Shown piece by piece: positions 50,314 to 59,300 of a stretch of 64,000 nucleotides of DNA. Positions within the stretch are counted from its first letter, which is position 1. Each line of letters begins with the position of its first letter. Under the pieces are notes generated by a model, which was not told the origin of the DNA, ran no database searches, and saw only the letters and a list, made by a program, of their open reading frames with translations. The translations under genes and the position numbers were made by a program. This stretch comes from Ramlibacter sp. (lineage in GTDB: Bacteria > Pseudomonadota > Gammaproteobacteria > Burkholderiales > Burkholderiaceae_C), in NCBI GenBank assembly GCA_016713005.1, contig JADJPY010000011.1, positions 248,001 through 312,000 on the forward strand, in the 5' to 3' direction.

Positions 50314-51098
50314 CAGTCTTCCTTCCAATGCGGGGTGCGCTTTTCCTGGAAGGCCTTCTGCCCCTCGCGCGCATCGTCGGTCAGGGTGAACAGGGCGATC
50401 TGGCTCTCGGTGAACGACATGCTTTCCTCAAAGGCCATGGATTCGATGCGCTTCATGGTGTACAGGCCGCGGCGGATGGCCGCGGGCGACTTGTCCAGCA
50501 GGCGGTCCAGCAGCCACTGCAGCTTGCCGTCCAGATCATCGTCCACGTAGTTCACCAGACCGTATTCGAGCGCCTGCGCCGAGGTCAGTGGCTCGCCGGT
50601 GAGGCACATCTCGGCGAGCCGGCGGCGCGGAATCAGGTGCTGCAGCACCGACAGCACCTGCGCCGGGAACACCCCCACCTTGACCTCAGGCAGGCCGAAC
50701 ACCGCGTGGCGCGCCGCCACGGCCATGTCGCACATCGCCAGCAGGCCCATGCCGCCGGCCATGCAGGCGCCATTGACGCGGGCGATCAGCGGCAGGTTGC
50801 TGGCCCTGGCCGCCCGAAGCAGCCGCGCGAGATGGCCATAGGGCTCGGAATAGTCGGTGGTGAAGGCCTGGGCGTTCTGCAGGTCCGCACCGGCGCAAAA
50901 AGCGCGCTGGCCCGCGCCGGTGATCACGATGGCGCGCACGCTGCGGTCACCTTGGGCGCCCTCCAGCGCTTCCCCCATGGCTGCCAGCACGCCATGGCTC
51001 ATGGCGTTGCGCCGCTCTTCGCGCTGGATGGTGAGCCACAGCACGGCCCCGCGCCGCTCGACGGCCAGCTCTGGCTGCGCGTTGGATTCCTGGCTCAT
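50313..51098 (-). CDS. Enoyl-CoA hydratase/isomerase family protein
   Basis: A 261-residue crotonase-fold enzyme. It has the oxyanion-hole segments GAGQRAFCAGADLQNA near residues 60-75 and ARVNGACMAGGMGLLAMCDMAVA near 104-126. It is co-transcribed with the AtuA-like gene, so an isohexenyl-glutaconyl-CoA hydratase (AtuE-type) or methylglutaconyl-CoA hydratase role is plausible. The family is too broad to fix the substrate. Confidence 0.88.
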   Translation of the reverse strand: MSQESNAQPELAVERRGAVLWLTIQREERRNAMSHGVLAAMGEALEGAQGDRSVRAIVITGAGQRAFCAGADLQNAQAFTTDYSEPYGHLARLLRAARASNLPLIARVNGACMAGGMGLLAMCDMAVAARHAVFGLPEVKVGVFPAQVLSVLQHLIPRRRLAEMCLTGEPLTSAQALEYGLVNYVDDDLDGKLQWLLDRLLDKSPAAIRRGLYTMKRIESMAFEESMSFTESQIALFTLTDDAREGQKAFQEKRTPHWKED

Positions 51099-51280
51099 GG
51101 AGTCTCCTTCACTGAGTCGTTCCGGGCTTTATACCGGGCCTGCGGAAGGGGCTGTGTCACTGCCGCGCCACACCACGCCTCCCGTGTTTGAGGGAGGCGG
51201 CGCCCGCAATGATGGGCAAGCCACCCTGCAGACGCTACGATGACCCGTCCGGCCAGTTTGCCGGTGACGACGTCAGGTCC
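51099..51280. promoter_or_regulatory. Divergent regulatory gap hydratase / mlaE
   Basis: This 182-base gap contains CGCCTCCC-GTGTTTGA-GGGAGGCG (51176-51199), an 8-bp inverted repeat, and ctttatacc near 51128-51136. It should hold promoters for both directions; no strong sigma70 boxes are clear. Confidence 0.35.
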
Positions 51281-52405
51281 ATGGAACATTCCCAGCCCCG
51301 CATTCTCCGCACGGACGGCCCGCAGGGCGCCGCCGTGCAGGTGCTCGGACGCTGGACGGTGGCGCAGCTGTCCGTGCCCGCCACCTGGGCATCGGTATCG
51401 TCGGCGCTGGATCAGTCCGCTGCGCAGGGGCCGGCCGCATGGGACCTGCGGCTGGTCGAACGGCTTGATCACCTGGGCGCACTGCTGCTGTGGAACAGCT
51501 GGCGGCGCCAGTGGCCGGCGCAACTCCAGTCCATGCCCGGCCAGCGGGCCGTGCTGGACCGGGTTGCCCAGCTGACGGTGGATCCGCCGGCCACGCCCGC
51601 GACGGGATGGCTGGGACAGTTCCTGGCGCTGGGCGGCTTTGTGCTGCGCATGCTGGGGCACCTGCGCGACCTGGTGCGTCTCGTGGGGCAGTTGATGCTG
51701 GATCTGGTGCGGCTCGTTCGCATCCCGCGCGAAGGCCCCTGGCGGGATATCTCGGGGCACCTGTACCAGATTGGAGCTACCGCCATGCCGATCACGGCCC
51801 TGGTGGGGTTCCTGATCGGCGTGGTGCTGGCTTACCTCACCTCGCAGCAGTTGCGCCAGTTCGGCGCCGACGCGTTCATCGTGGACATCCTTGGCCTGTC
51901 GCTGATCCGCGAACTGGGTCCGGTGCTGGCCGCGGTGCTGCTGGCAGGGCGTTCGGGTTCGGCGATTACAGCGCAGATCGGCGTGATGCGCGTCACCGAA
52001 GAGCTGGACGCCATGCGCGTCATGGGCATTCCGCACGGCTTTCGCCTGGTGATGCCGCGCGCGCTGGCGCTGGCCGTGGTGATGCCGCTCATCAGCGTCT
52101 GGACCACGCTGATGGCGCTGGCCGGCGGCATGCTCGCGGCCGACCTGGCGCTGGGCATCACGCCCGGCTTCTTCATGAATGCGTTGCCCAAGGCCGTGGA
52201 CGTGGCCAACCTGACGCTGGCGCTGTCCAAGTCGGTGGTGTTCGGTGTGCTCATCGCCCTGATCGGCTGCCACTTCGGGTTGCGCGTGAAGCCCAATACC
52301 GAGAGCCTGGGCCAGGGCACCACGGCCTCGGTGGTGACCTCGATCACCGTGGTGATCCTCGTGGATGCGCTGTTCGCGGTGGTCTTCAAGAACGTGGGCA
52401 TCTGA
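51281..52405 (+). CDS. mlaE: MlaE-family lipid ABC transporter permease with N-terminal STAS domain
   Basis: A 374-residue permease. Residues about 10-95 resemble a STAS domain (VQVLGRWTVAQL, WDLRLVERLDHLGALLLWNSW), the role MlaB plays as a separate protein in E. coli. The rest is the MlaE domain with LVGFLIGVVLAYLTSQQLRQFGA near 180-202, ELGPVLAAVLLAGRSGSAITAQIGVM near 220-245 and EELDAMRVMGI. It would move phospholipid between membranes with the next three gene products. ATG 51281 is chosen; upstream in-frame ATGs exist. Confidence 0.88.
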   Translation: MEHSQPRILRTDGPQGAAVQVLGRWTVAQLSVPATWASVSSALDQSAAQGPAAWDLRLVERLDHLGALLLWNSWRRQWPAQLQSMPGQRAVLDRVAQLTVDPPATPATGWLGQFLALGGFVLRMLGHLRDLVRLVGQLMLDLVRLVRIPREGPWRDISGHLYQIGATAMPITALVGFLIGVVLAYLTSQQLRQFGADAFIVDILGLSLIRELGPVLAAVLLAGRSGSAITAQIGVMRVTEELDAMRVMGIPHGFRLVMPRALALAVVMPLISVWTTLMALAGGMLAADLALGITPGFFMNALPKAVDVANLTLALSKSVVFGVLIALIGCHFGLRVKPNTESLGQGTTASVVTSITVVILVDALFAVVFKNVGI

Positions 52406-52408
52406 GCC

Positions 52409-53239
52409 ATGGACACCGACGCACCCGACTCCAGCGGCCTTTCCCGGTTCGACGGCGACGCCGTGGTCGAGATCAAGGGCCTGTGGACGGTGTTTCGCAC
52501 GCCCGGCAGCGAGTTCGTGATCCACAAGGACCTCAACCTCACGATCGAGCGCGGCGAAATGCTCTCCCTGGTGGGCGGCTCTGGCACCGGCAAGACCACG
52601 CTGCTGCGCCAGATCCTGGGGCTGGAGATCCCGGCGCGCGGGCGCGTCACGGTGCTGGGCCAGCCCGTTTCCCAGCTCACCGAAAAGGGCGCTGCCGCGC
52701 GCATCGGCATGTTGTTCCAGCGCGGCGCGCTGTTCTCGGCCTTCAGCGTGCTGGACAACATTGCCTTCCCGTTGCGCGAGCTGGGTACGCTGCCCGAGCC
52801 GCTGATCCAGGACGCCGCGCTGCTCAAGCTGCGCATGGTCGGGCTGGACGTCGCGCACGCCCACAAGATGCCCTCCGACCTGTCCGGGGGCATGATCAAG
52901 CGTGTGGCGCTGGCCCGCGCGCTGATCATGGATCCGCCGCTGCTGCTGCTGGATGAACCCACGGCGGGGCTGGATCCCGACAGCTCGGACAGCTTCTGTG
53001 CGCTGCTGCGCTCGCTGCACCATGAGCTGGGGCTCACGGTGGTGATGGTCACGCACGACCTGGACACCCTGTACGAGCTGAGCACCCGCATCGCGGTGCT
53101 GGCCGACCAGCGGGTGGTGGTGTCCGGCCCGCCGCGCGAGGTGATTGCATATCCGCACCCGTTCATCCACGAGTTCTTCCTGGGTGAACGCGGGCAGCGG
53201 GCCATGGAGCTCCTGCGGGAGTATCCGTTCACGGTGTAG
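52409..53239 (+). CDS. mlaF: MlaF-family ABC transporter ATP-binding protein
   Basis: A 276-residue ATPase. Walker A is LVGGSGTGKTTLLRQ near residues 54-68, the Q-loop MLFQRGALFSAFSV, the signature SDLSGGMIKRVALARAL near 155, Walker B LLLLDEPTAGLDP near 177 and the switch histidine in VTHDLDTLYE. SGGMIKR rather than SGGQ is typical of the MlaF/Ttg2A class. Three bases separate it from mlaE. Confidence 0.92.
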   Translation: MDTDAPDSSGLSRFDGDAVVEIKGLWTVFRTPGSEFVIHKDLNLTIERGEMLSLVGGSGTGKTTLLRQILGLEIPARGRVTVLGQPVSQLTEKGAAARIGMLFQRGALFSAFSVLDNIAFPLRELGTLPEPLIQDAALLKLRMVGLDVAHAHKMPSDLSGGMIKRVALARALIMDPPLLLLDEPTAGLDPDSSDSFCALLRSLHHELGLTVVMVTHDLDTLYELSTRIAVLADQRVVVSGPPREVIAYPHPFIHEFFLGERGQRAMELLREYPFTV

Positions 53240-53251
53240 AAAGGAGTCTGT

Positions 53252-54232
53252 ATGGAAAACAAGTCTCATGCTCTGGCGGCCGGCACGTTCGTGCTGGTGG
53301 TGGCCGCCTTGCTGGTTGCGCTGGCGATCTGGCTGACCCGTGACGCGGGGGTCAAGCGGGTGGTCGAGTTCTCCACGCATGAGGCCGTCAGCGGCCTGCA
53401 GCCCCAGGCCAGGGTGCGTTACCGCGGCATCGCCGTGGGGCAGGTCCAGGCCATCGAATTCGACCGCAAGGTCCGGGGCAATGTGCTGGTGCGCATGTCG
53501 GTGGACGAAGAGGCGCCGATCAGCCCCACCACGTTTGCCACCCTGGGCTACCAGGGCGTCACCGGCCTGGCCTTTGTCCAGCTGGACGACGACCCCGCCA
53601 ACAAGGCCCTGCCCCCCGGGCCGGATGGCGTGCAGCGCCTGCCCTTGCGCCCCAGCCTGCTGAGCCGCCTGACCGACCGCAGCGGGGACCTGCTGGTGCA
53701 GGTCGAGGAGGTGACGCGGCGCGTCAACCTGCTGCTGGCCCCGGAGAACCAGAAGCTGCTGGCCAACACCGTGCAGCAGTTTGGCCAGGCCGCCGCCGGG
53801 ATGTCCAAGCTGGCCACCTCGCTGGACGGCGTGGTGGCGCAACGCCTGGACCCGGCGCTGGCTGCCGTGCCGGCGCTCGCCGCGCAGGCCGACAAGACCC
53901 TGGCCAGCCTGCAAACGGCGTCCACGGAGGTCTCGCAGGTGGCGGCCGAGTTTGGCAAGACCGCGCGCACGCTCAACGAGCGCGGCGGCACGCTGGACCG
54001 CGTGGGCCAGAGCAGCGACGCGGTGGCTGCCAGCGCGCGCGCACTCAACGCCACCACGCTGCCGCGCATGGACCGCGCGGCAGACGATGTGTCGCGCACC
54101 GCGCGCCAGACGGCGCGGGTGGCCAGCCATCTGGGCGACAACCCGCAGGCCCTGCTGTACGGGTCCGGGCCCATGCCGCCCGGTCCCGGCGAATCCGGAT
54201 TCACGGCCCCGGTTGCCGGGGGACGGCCATGA
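53252..54232 (+). CDS. mlaD: MlaD/MCE-domain substrate-binding protein
   Basis: A 326-residue protein with an N-terminal membrane anchor (ALAAGTFVLVVAALLVALAIW, about 6-26), one MCE domain (about 38-118; VSGLQPQARVRYRGIAVGQV and GYQGVTGLAFVQLD), then a long helical tail rich in Ala/Thr/Leu heptads. It forms the periplasmic lipid-binding ring of Mla-type systems. The C-terminal helix is longer than E. coli MlaD and resembles the tunnel-forming helices of Ttg2C or PqiB-like proteins. Overlaps the next gene by four bases. Confidence 0.9.
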   Translation: MENKSHALAAGTFVLVVAALLVALAIWLTRDAGVKRVVEFSTHEAVSGLQPQARVRYRGIAVGQVQAIEFDRKVRGNVLVRMSVDEEAPISPTTFATLGYQGVTGLAFVQLDDDPANKALPPGPDGVQRLPLRPSLLSRLTDRSGDLLVQVEEVTRRVNLLLAPENQKLLANTVQQFGQAAAGMSKLATSLDGVVAQRLDPALAAVPALAAQADKTLASLQTASTEVSQVAAEFGKTARTLNERGGTLDRVGQSSDAVAASARALNATTLPRMDRAADDVSRTARQTARVASHLGDNPQALLYGSGPMPPGPGESGFTAPVAGGRP

Positions 54233-54891
54233 GCAGCATCAAACCAGGCCCGTTGGGCGCCTTCGTGGTCCGGCCCGCTGGCGCCATCGCGGCCTTGGCA
54301 ATCGCGCTGGGCATGCTCTGCGGCTGCGCCATCGCCCCGGACAAGCCGCAGCGTCCGGCCGTGTACGACTTTGGCCCTGGCGCCACGGCCAGCCGGCCGG
54401 CCACACGCCAGGCGCCCCTGCCTGCGCTGGTGCTCCCCGAGGTCGAGGCCGCAGGCGCATTTGACGGCACTGCCATGCTCTACCGTCTGGCCTATGCGGA
54501 TGCGCAGCAGCTGCGTCCCTACGCACAGGCACGCTGGAGCATGCCCCCGGCGGCCCTGCTGCGCCAGAGAGTCCGCGAGGGCCTGGGTGTGGGCCGCGCC
54601 GTGCTCTCGGGCGGCGACGCGCCGGCCGCGTTGACGCTGCGCCTGGAGCTGGAGGAATTCACCCACGTGTTCGAGTCACCCCAGCGCAGCGCCGGCTTGC
54701 TGCGGCTGCGCGCCACCTTGCTCGACACCCGCACCGGCACAGGCCAGCTGGTGGCACAGCGGGAGGTTGTCGTGCAGCGCGAGGCGTCCACGCCCGACGC
54801 ACCGGGCGGGGTGCGCGCACTCACGGCCTGCGCCGACGCAGCGGTCGAAGAGGTCGCCCGCTGGCTGGCTCAGACGCCCGTGCCACGCTGA
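54229..54891 (+). CDS. ABC-type transport auxiliary lipoprotein (PqiC-like)
   Basis: A 220-residue lipoprotein with the lipobox MLCGC at about residues 29-33 and an outer-membrane-type mature sequence. The remainder matches the ABC-transport auxiliary family: VYDFGPG, LVLPEVEAAGAFDGTAMLYRLAYAD near 67-91 and the C-terminal ACADAAVEEVARWL. It probably links the MlaD-like protein to the outer membrane, as PqiC does. No mlaC-type soluble carrier gene is present. Confidence 0.86.
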   Translation: MSSIKPGPLGAFVVRPAGAIAALAIALGMLCGCAIAPDKPQRPAVYDFGPGATASRPATRQAPLPALVLPEVEAAGAFDGTAMLYRLAYADAQQLRPYAQARWSMPPAALLRQRVREGLGVGRAVLSGGDAPAALTLRLELEEFTHVFESPQRSAGLLRLRATLLDTRTGTGQLVAQREVVVQREASTPDAPGGVRALTACADAAVEEVARWLAQTPVPR

Positions 54892-54911
54892 CCGGCATCG
54901 CCTTCAACCCC

Positions 54912-56027
54912 ATGGCCATCCTTGCCCATGCGCCGATCGAACAGGTGATGCAGGCCCGCGGCCTGGAGGTATTGGGGCGCTGCGAACGCCTGTCCGCCGC
55001 TGGCGTGCAGCTCCTGCACGAGGCGGCCCTGCTGGAGAACTTCACGCCCGAGCAGACCGATACCCTGGGCGACGCCATGCTGCGCGTGCGTGCCGGTGCG
55101 GGCCAGGTGTTGATCGCCGAGGGTGATACCGGCGACTGGATGCTGCTGCTGCTCAGGGGCACGGTTGACGTGACCCGGCGCACCCCGCAGGGTGTCGCGT
55201 CCCGCCTGGCGGTGCTGCGTCCGGGCGCAGCCATCGGCGAGATGTCGATGCTGGACGGCGAGCCGCGCTACGCCACCTGCGCCGCCATCGAGCCTGTCGA
55301 GGCCGGTGTGCTGACCCGCTCGGCCATCGCCGGCCTGATCCAGGACCACCCCGCCGTGGGGGCCAAGCTGCTGGTCAAGATCACCCAGCTGTTGGCCCAG
55401 CGGCTGCGCAACACCAGCAACCAGCTCGTCCGGGTGCTACAAAAGAATAGCTGCTCAGCGAGCACCGGCGGTGGCTGCAGGCCAATTTGTCCCATTTTTT
55501 CGCCGGCGCCGCGGCCAGCGTCCCCGGACCCGGTACAGTCTCGGTGCCGCGACACGCGGCCAACCGGGGCGACATGGCCCGAACATGAACGAAGGCACGG
55601 AACATGGGACTTGAACTGCAACGCAGGCTGCGCAACCTCTTCGGCGCAGGCCGCAAGCGCTACTTTGGCGACGACTTCAACTGGGAAACCTACACCCGCG
55701 ACAAGTACGGCCCGCAACTCGAGCGCATGGCGCGCACGCGCACGCTGCGCGTTGGCGCGGATGTGCGTTTCGACGAGGCGAGTGGCACGCTGGACTGCGG
55801 CACGGCCAGGCTGCATCCCAACTTCCGTGCGGTGTACGAGCTGGTGGGCCTGCTCAAGCCCGCCAGCGTTCTGGAGATCGGCTGCGGTGGCGGTGACCAC
55901 CTGGCCAACCTGCGCAGCATTTACCCCGGCATCAAGCTCAGCGGTGTGGACCGCTCCGAAGGACAGCTGGCGCTGCTGGCCCAGCGCAATCCCGACATTG
56001 CCCCCCTGGTGTCGGTGCGCGACATGA
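54912..56027 (+). CDS. Cyclic-nucleotide-binding domain protein with repeat-induced reading-frame extension
   Basis: The first 174 residues form a credible Crp/cNMP-binding protein: NFTPEQTDTLGDAMLRVRAG, GDTGDWMLLLLRGTVDV near 74-90, and LRPGAAIGEMSMLDGEPR near 102-119. At base 55435 the gene runs into a family B repeat in reverse orientation. The reading frame stays open for another 197 codons of low-quality, Arg/Ser/Thr-rich sequence overlapping the next gene by 424 bases. The native end was probably near residue 175. Whether the extension is translated and stable is unknown. Confidence 0.72.
   Translation: MAILAHAPIEQVMQARGLEVLGRCERLSAAGVQLLHEAALLENFTPEQTDTLGDAMLRVRAGAGQVLIAEGDTGDWMLLLLRGTVDVTRRTPQGVASRLAVLRPGAAIGEMSMLDGEPRYATCAAIEPVEAGVLTRSAIAGLIQDHPAVGAKLLVKITQLLAQRLRNTSNQLVRVLQKNSCSASTGGGCRPICPIFSPAPRPASPDPVQSRCRDTRPTGATWPEHERRHGTWDLNCNAGCATSSAQAASATLATTSTGKPTPATSTARNSSAWRARARCALARMCVSTRRVARWTAARPGCIPTSVRCTSWWACSSPPAFWRSAAVAVTTWPTCAAFTPASSSAVWTAPKDSWRCWPSAIPTLPPWCRCAT
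55435..55500 (-). repeat. Family B dispersed repeat, copy 7 (reverse orientation)
   Basis: On the minus strand it reads aaaaaatgggacaaattggc, ctgcagccaccgccgg, and ends agcagctattcttttgtagc. It interrupts the 3' end of the cNMP-binding gene. Confidence 0.7.
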
Positions 56028-56371
56028 CCATGCCCTGGTCCTCGCAATGGGAAGTGTCCGACCTGGTGTATTCGCAGGCGGTGATCATGCACATCAACAC
56101 CGCGGTCAGCCACCTGGTGGCGCTGTCCAACATGTTCCGGCTGGCCCGCAACCATGTGGTCCTGATGGAAAACTACGCCTGCCACCCCTTCCATGAGGAC
56201 GTGATGCGCCTCTTCAACGGCGGCCAGCTCGGCTGGTCTCAGATCCACGCCTACGCGCACCGCGTGGACGGGCAGCCGTATTGCCTGGTCTATTCGCGCG
56301 AGCCGCAGGCCCTGCCGCCATTGACGGACTACATGCTGCTGCCCGGCGCCAGCGAACCCAAGTACAAGTAG
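55604..56371 (+). CDS. Class I SAM-dependent methyltransferase
   Basis: A 255-residue methyltransferase. The SAM motif VLEIGCGGGDHLANLRSIYP lies near residues 90-109 and the acidic residue in LSGVDRSEGQL near 115; the post-I region DLVYSQAVIMHI follows. The N-terminus is basic. It overlaps the extended frame of the cNMP-binding gene and converges on the DUF11 protein, 18 bases away. Target unknown; sugar or peptide targets occur in such families. Confidence 0.83.
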   Translation: MGLELQRRLRNLFGAGRKRYFGDDFNWETYTRDKYGPQLERMARTRTLRVGADVRFDEASGTLDCGTARLHPNFRAVYELVGLLKPASVLEIGCGGGDHLANLRSIYPGIKLSGVDRSEGQLALLAQRNPDIAPLVSVRDMTMPWSSQWEVSDLVYSQAVIMHINTAVSHLVALSNMFRLARNHVVLMENYACHPFHEDVMRLFNGGQLGWSQIHAYAHRVDGQPYCLVYSREPQALPPLTDYMLLPGASEPKYK

Positions 56372-56389
56372 GCGAAGGGGGCTTCTCGC

Positions 56390-59300
56390 CTAGGGCAGAC
56401 CGGTCGCCGTCACCGTGCAGGTGACGACAAAGGTCAAGGTCGAATTGGCGGGCAAGGTCGACAGGGTCAGGCCCGCGCCCTGCAAGGCGGCGATGGCGGG
56501 GCTTCCCGGGCAGATGGCGCCGCCCGTGGCGCCGGCACAGGTCACCGACGTGCAGCTCAGGCCCGCAACGGCCGCATCCGCCAGCGTGCTTCCGTCGGCT
56601 GCGTTGGGCCCCAGGTTGGAGACCGTGATCGTGTAGCTGGTGGTGTTGCCCGAGCCCAACGCGGAGACCCCGTTGGTCTTGTCCACCTGCAGGTTGGCGG
56701 GCAGGGGAATGGTGACGGTTGCCTGCGCGGTGTTGTTGGCCGGGTTGGTGTCGATCACGCTGGCCGGCGCAGTGACCGATGCGTTGTTGACCTGCACGCC
56801 CACACCGCCCGCGATGGCACGCAGGCTCAGGCTCACCGTGCTGCCCGCCGGCAGCGTCAGGGTGCCGTTGAACTGCGACGACGATGTCGCGCTCAGCGTC
56901 AGCGTGCCGCCACCCGCGGTGGTCACGCCCGTGAGCGTCATGCCCGAGAGCCCCGACGGAAGCGTGTCGTTGACGGTCGCGCCCGTGGCGGCGTTCGGCC
57001 CGGCGTTGACCACCGTCACCGTGAAGGTCGTGGTCTGGTCCTGGTTCACCACCGCGGGGGTGGCCGACTTGGTGATGCTCAGGTCGGCTTGAGGGCCGAT
57101 GGCCACCTGGGCCGTACCCATGTTGTTGGACGGGTTCGCGTCCGTGACGGTCGCCGGTGGCGCGATGGTGGTGGTGTTGATGACCACGGCGGTCGTGCCC
57201 GCGACGGCCCGCAACACCACCGTCAGCGTGCTGCTGGCGGGCAGGGTGACCGTCCCGTTGAAGGTGTTGCCCGTCACCGACGACGACGTCAGGGTGGCAC
57301 CGGCAGCGCCGGAGGCCGAGACGAACGTCAGCGTGCCCATTTGCAGGGGCAGGGTGTCGGTGACGTTTGCCCCCGTGGCCGTGTCGGGCCCCAGGTTGGC
57401 GTACGTCAGGGTGAACGTGGTGGTCCCGCCCAGCGCCAGCGTCGGTGTGTTGACGGCCTTCGCGGCAGACAGGTCGGCGCGCGAACCCACCACCAGCGTG
57501 GCGCTGGCGGTGTTGTTGGACAGGTTGGGGTCGGCCGCGTTGGCGGGGGGGCTCACCTGGGCCGTGTTGGTGCGCAGCCCGTCCGAGGCGGCTGTGGCGC
57601 GCAGCACCAGCGTCAGCGTCTGGCCGGCCGGGATGGTGACCGTGCCATTGAAGGTGTTGCCCCCGGTGATGCTGCTGGCCGTCAGCGTGGTGGCGCCATT
57701 GCTGCCGCTGGCGCTGATGAAGGTGAGCGTGCCCAGGCCCGTGGACAACGTGTCCAGCACCGTGGCCGCCGTGGCCTGCTGCGGCCCGGTGTTGCCCACG
57801 GTCAGGGTGAAGTTGACGGTCTGCCCGACCGAAGCCGTGCTGGTGCTGCCCACCTTGGTGATGGACAGGTCGGTCTGGGGCAGGCAGCGGTAGCCCGAAT
57901 TGGTCACCGGGTCGCTGGCCTCGGTGATCAGCAGGTTCACACCCGGGTTGCCCGGCAGGGCGCCATGGTCCACGCCGCCGGGCGGCGCGTCCGCCGTGTT
58001 GGTGATGCCGTTGCTGCCGCCGCCAATGCTGGCAGACACCCCGCCGGTGCGCACGATCACGCCGCCACCGCCGCCACCACCACCACTGTGGGCCGAGCCC
58101 CCGCCCAGCCAGGAGTCCCCGCCGCGGCCGCCACGCACATCAAGGCTGAGCGAGCCGCTGCTCCAGTTGGGGCTGACCAGCACCACGCTGCCGCCTGCAG
58201 CGCCCGCGCCCGACGCATCGTTGAGCGGGTTGTCGTTGCCGTCGCCGCCGCGTGCGTCAATGGTGCCGCTGCCACTCAGGGCGCCCGCGCGGATCAGCAC
58301 CACGCCCCCGCCTGTGGCGCCGCTGGTCCGCCCGCGCGCCTCGGTCAGCGTGCCGGAGTTGCCGTTGTGGTCCCCGGCGCCGCCGCCTCCGCCCATCACC
58401 ACGCGCGCCACGCCCGCGCCACCAAAAGCCGACCCGCCAAACGCGGCCAGGTGCTGGCCGGTCTCGGTTTCGATGTTGGAATAGTCGCTCAGCACCGTGG
58501 CCCAGCCCGCCGCCCGCCAGCCGAACGCGCCGCGCCCCCCGGCTCCGCCATTGCCGCCGCCGCCGCCGCCGCCGTTGTGGTACCCGCCCGTGTAGTACTG
58601 GCCACCACCACCGGCGTTGCCTGGCGCGCCCCGTGCGAAATCAAAGTCCGCCGTGGTGCCCGTGCCCGGGTAGCCCACATAGGCCTGGGCGGAGAGGTCG
58701 CTCCAGGTGCCCGCGATGCTGGCGCGGTCAAACGGCGAGTCGTCCGTCCACACATAGCGCGGCGTGCCGGCGATGCCTTCGGCCTTGGCCGCGTGCGAGA
58801 CGCTGGTGGCTTCGCGGTGGCGGTAGGGATTGTTGCCGTCGGCGGTGCTTTCGCGGCCGCCGCCCCCGCGGAAACCCATGGCCGCCGCATTGATGGTGTT
58901 GCCGCCAAAGGCCAGCGTCCTGGCCACGTCCAGCGCCATCACGCCGCCGTTGAGCCCGTCCCACGCCAGCGCGTTGAGCTGACCGCCCAGCGTCAGGTTG
59001 CCGTACTGGGGCACCCGCACCACCTGGAAGCTGCGCCGCGGCGCGGTGGACGTGGGGTTGGCCTGCACGTAGGTGTATTGCAGCGCGGCACCGGGCACGA
59101 AGCTGCTGCCCGATGTGCCGACGCCGGCAGGCACATACTCGTAGCGCCCCACCTTGCAGTCCGAACTGCCCGTCTCCAGGTAGCCCGCGCCCGGCCGCCC
59201 GGCCACGCCGTCGCCATAGGTGTCGGCCTCGTCCCGGTTCAGGTCCACGCACTGCATCTGGATGATGAGCGCCAGGTCGCCCGTCACCCAGGTGGTGGAG

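Noticed and set aside
51095..54130. A 1011-codon open frame on the minus strand
   Set aside because: It is antisense to the mlaE-mlaF-mlaD genes, which have clear motifs. Its His/Gln/Gly/Arg-rich translation is typical of a GC-rich shadow frame.
58030..58620. Tandem GCC/CCG-rich runs that might be a CRISPR or satellite array
   Set aside because: There are no regular repeat-spacer units. They encode poly-Gly stretches in the DUF11 protein.
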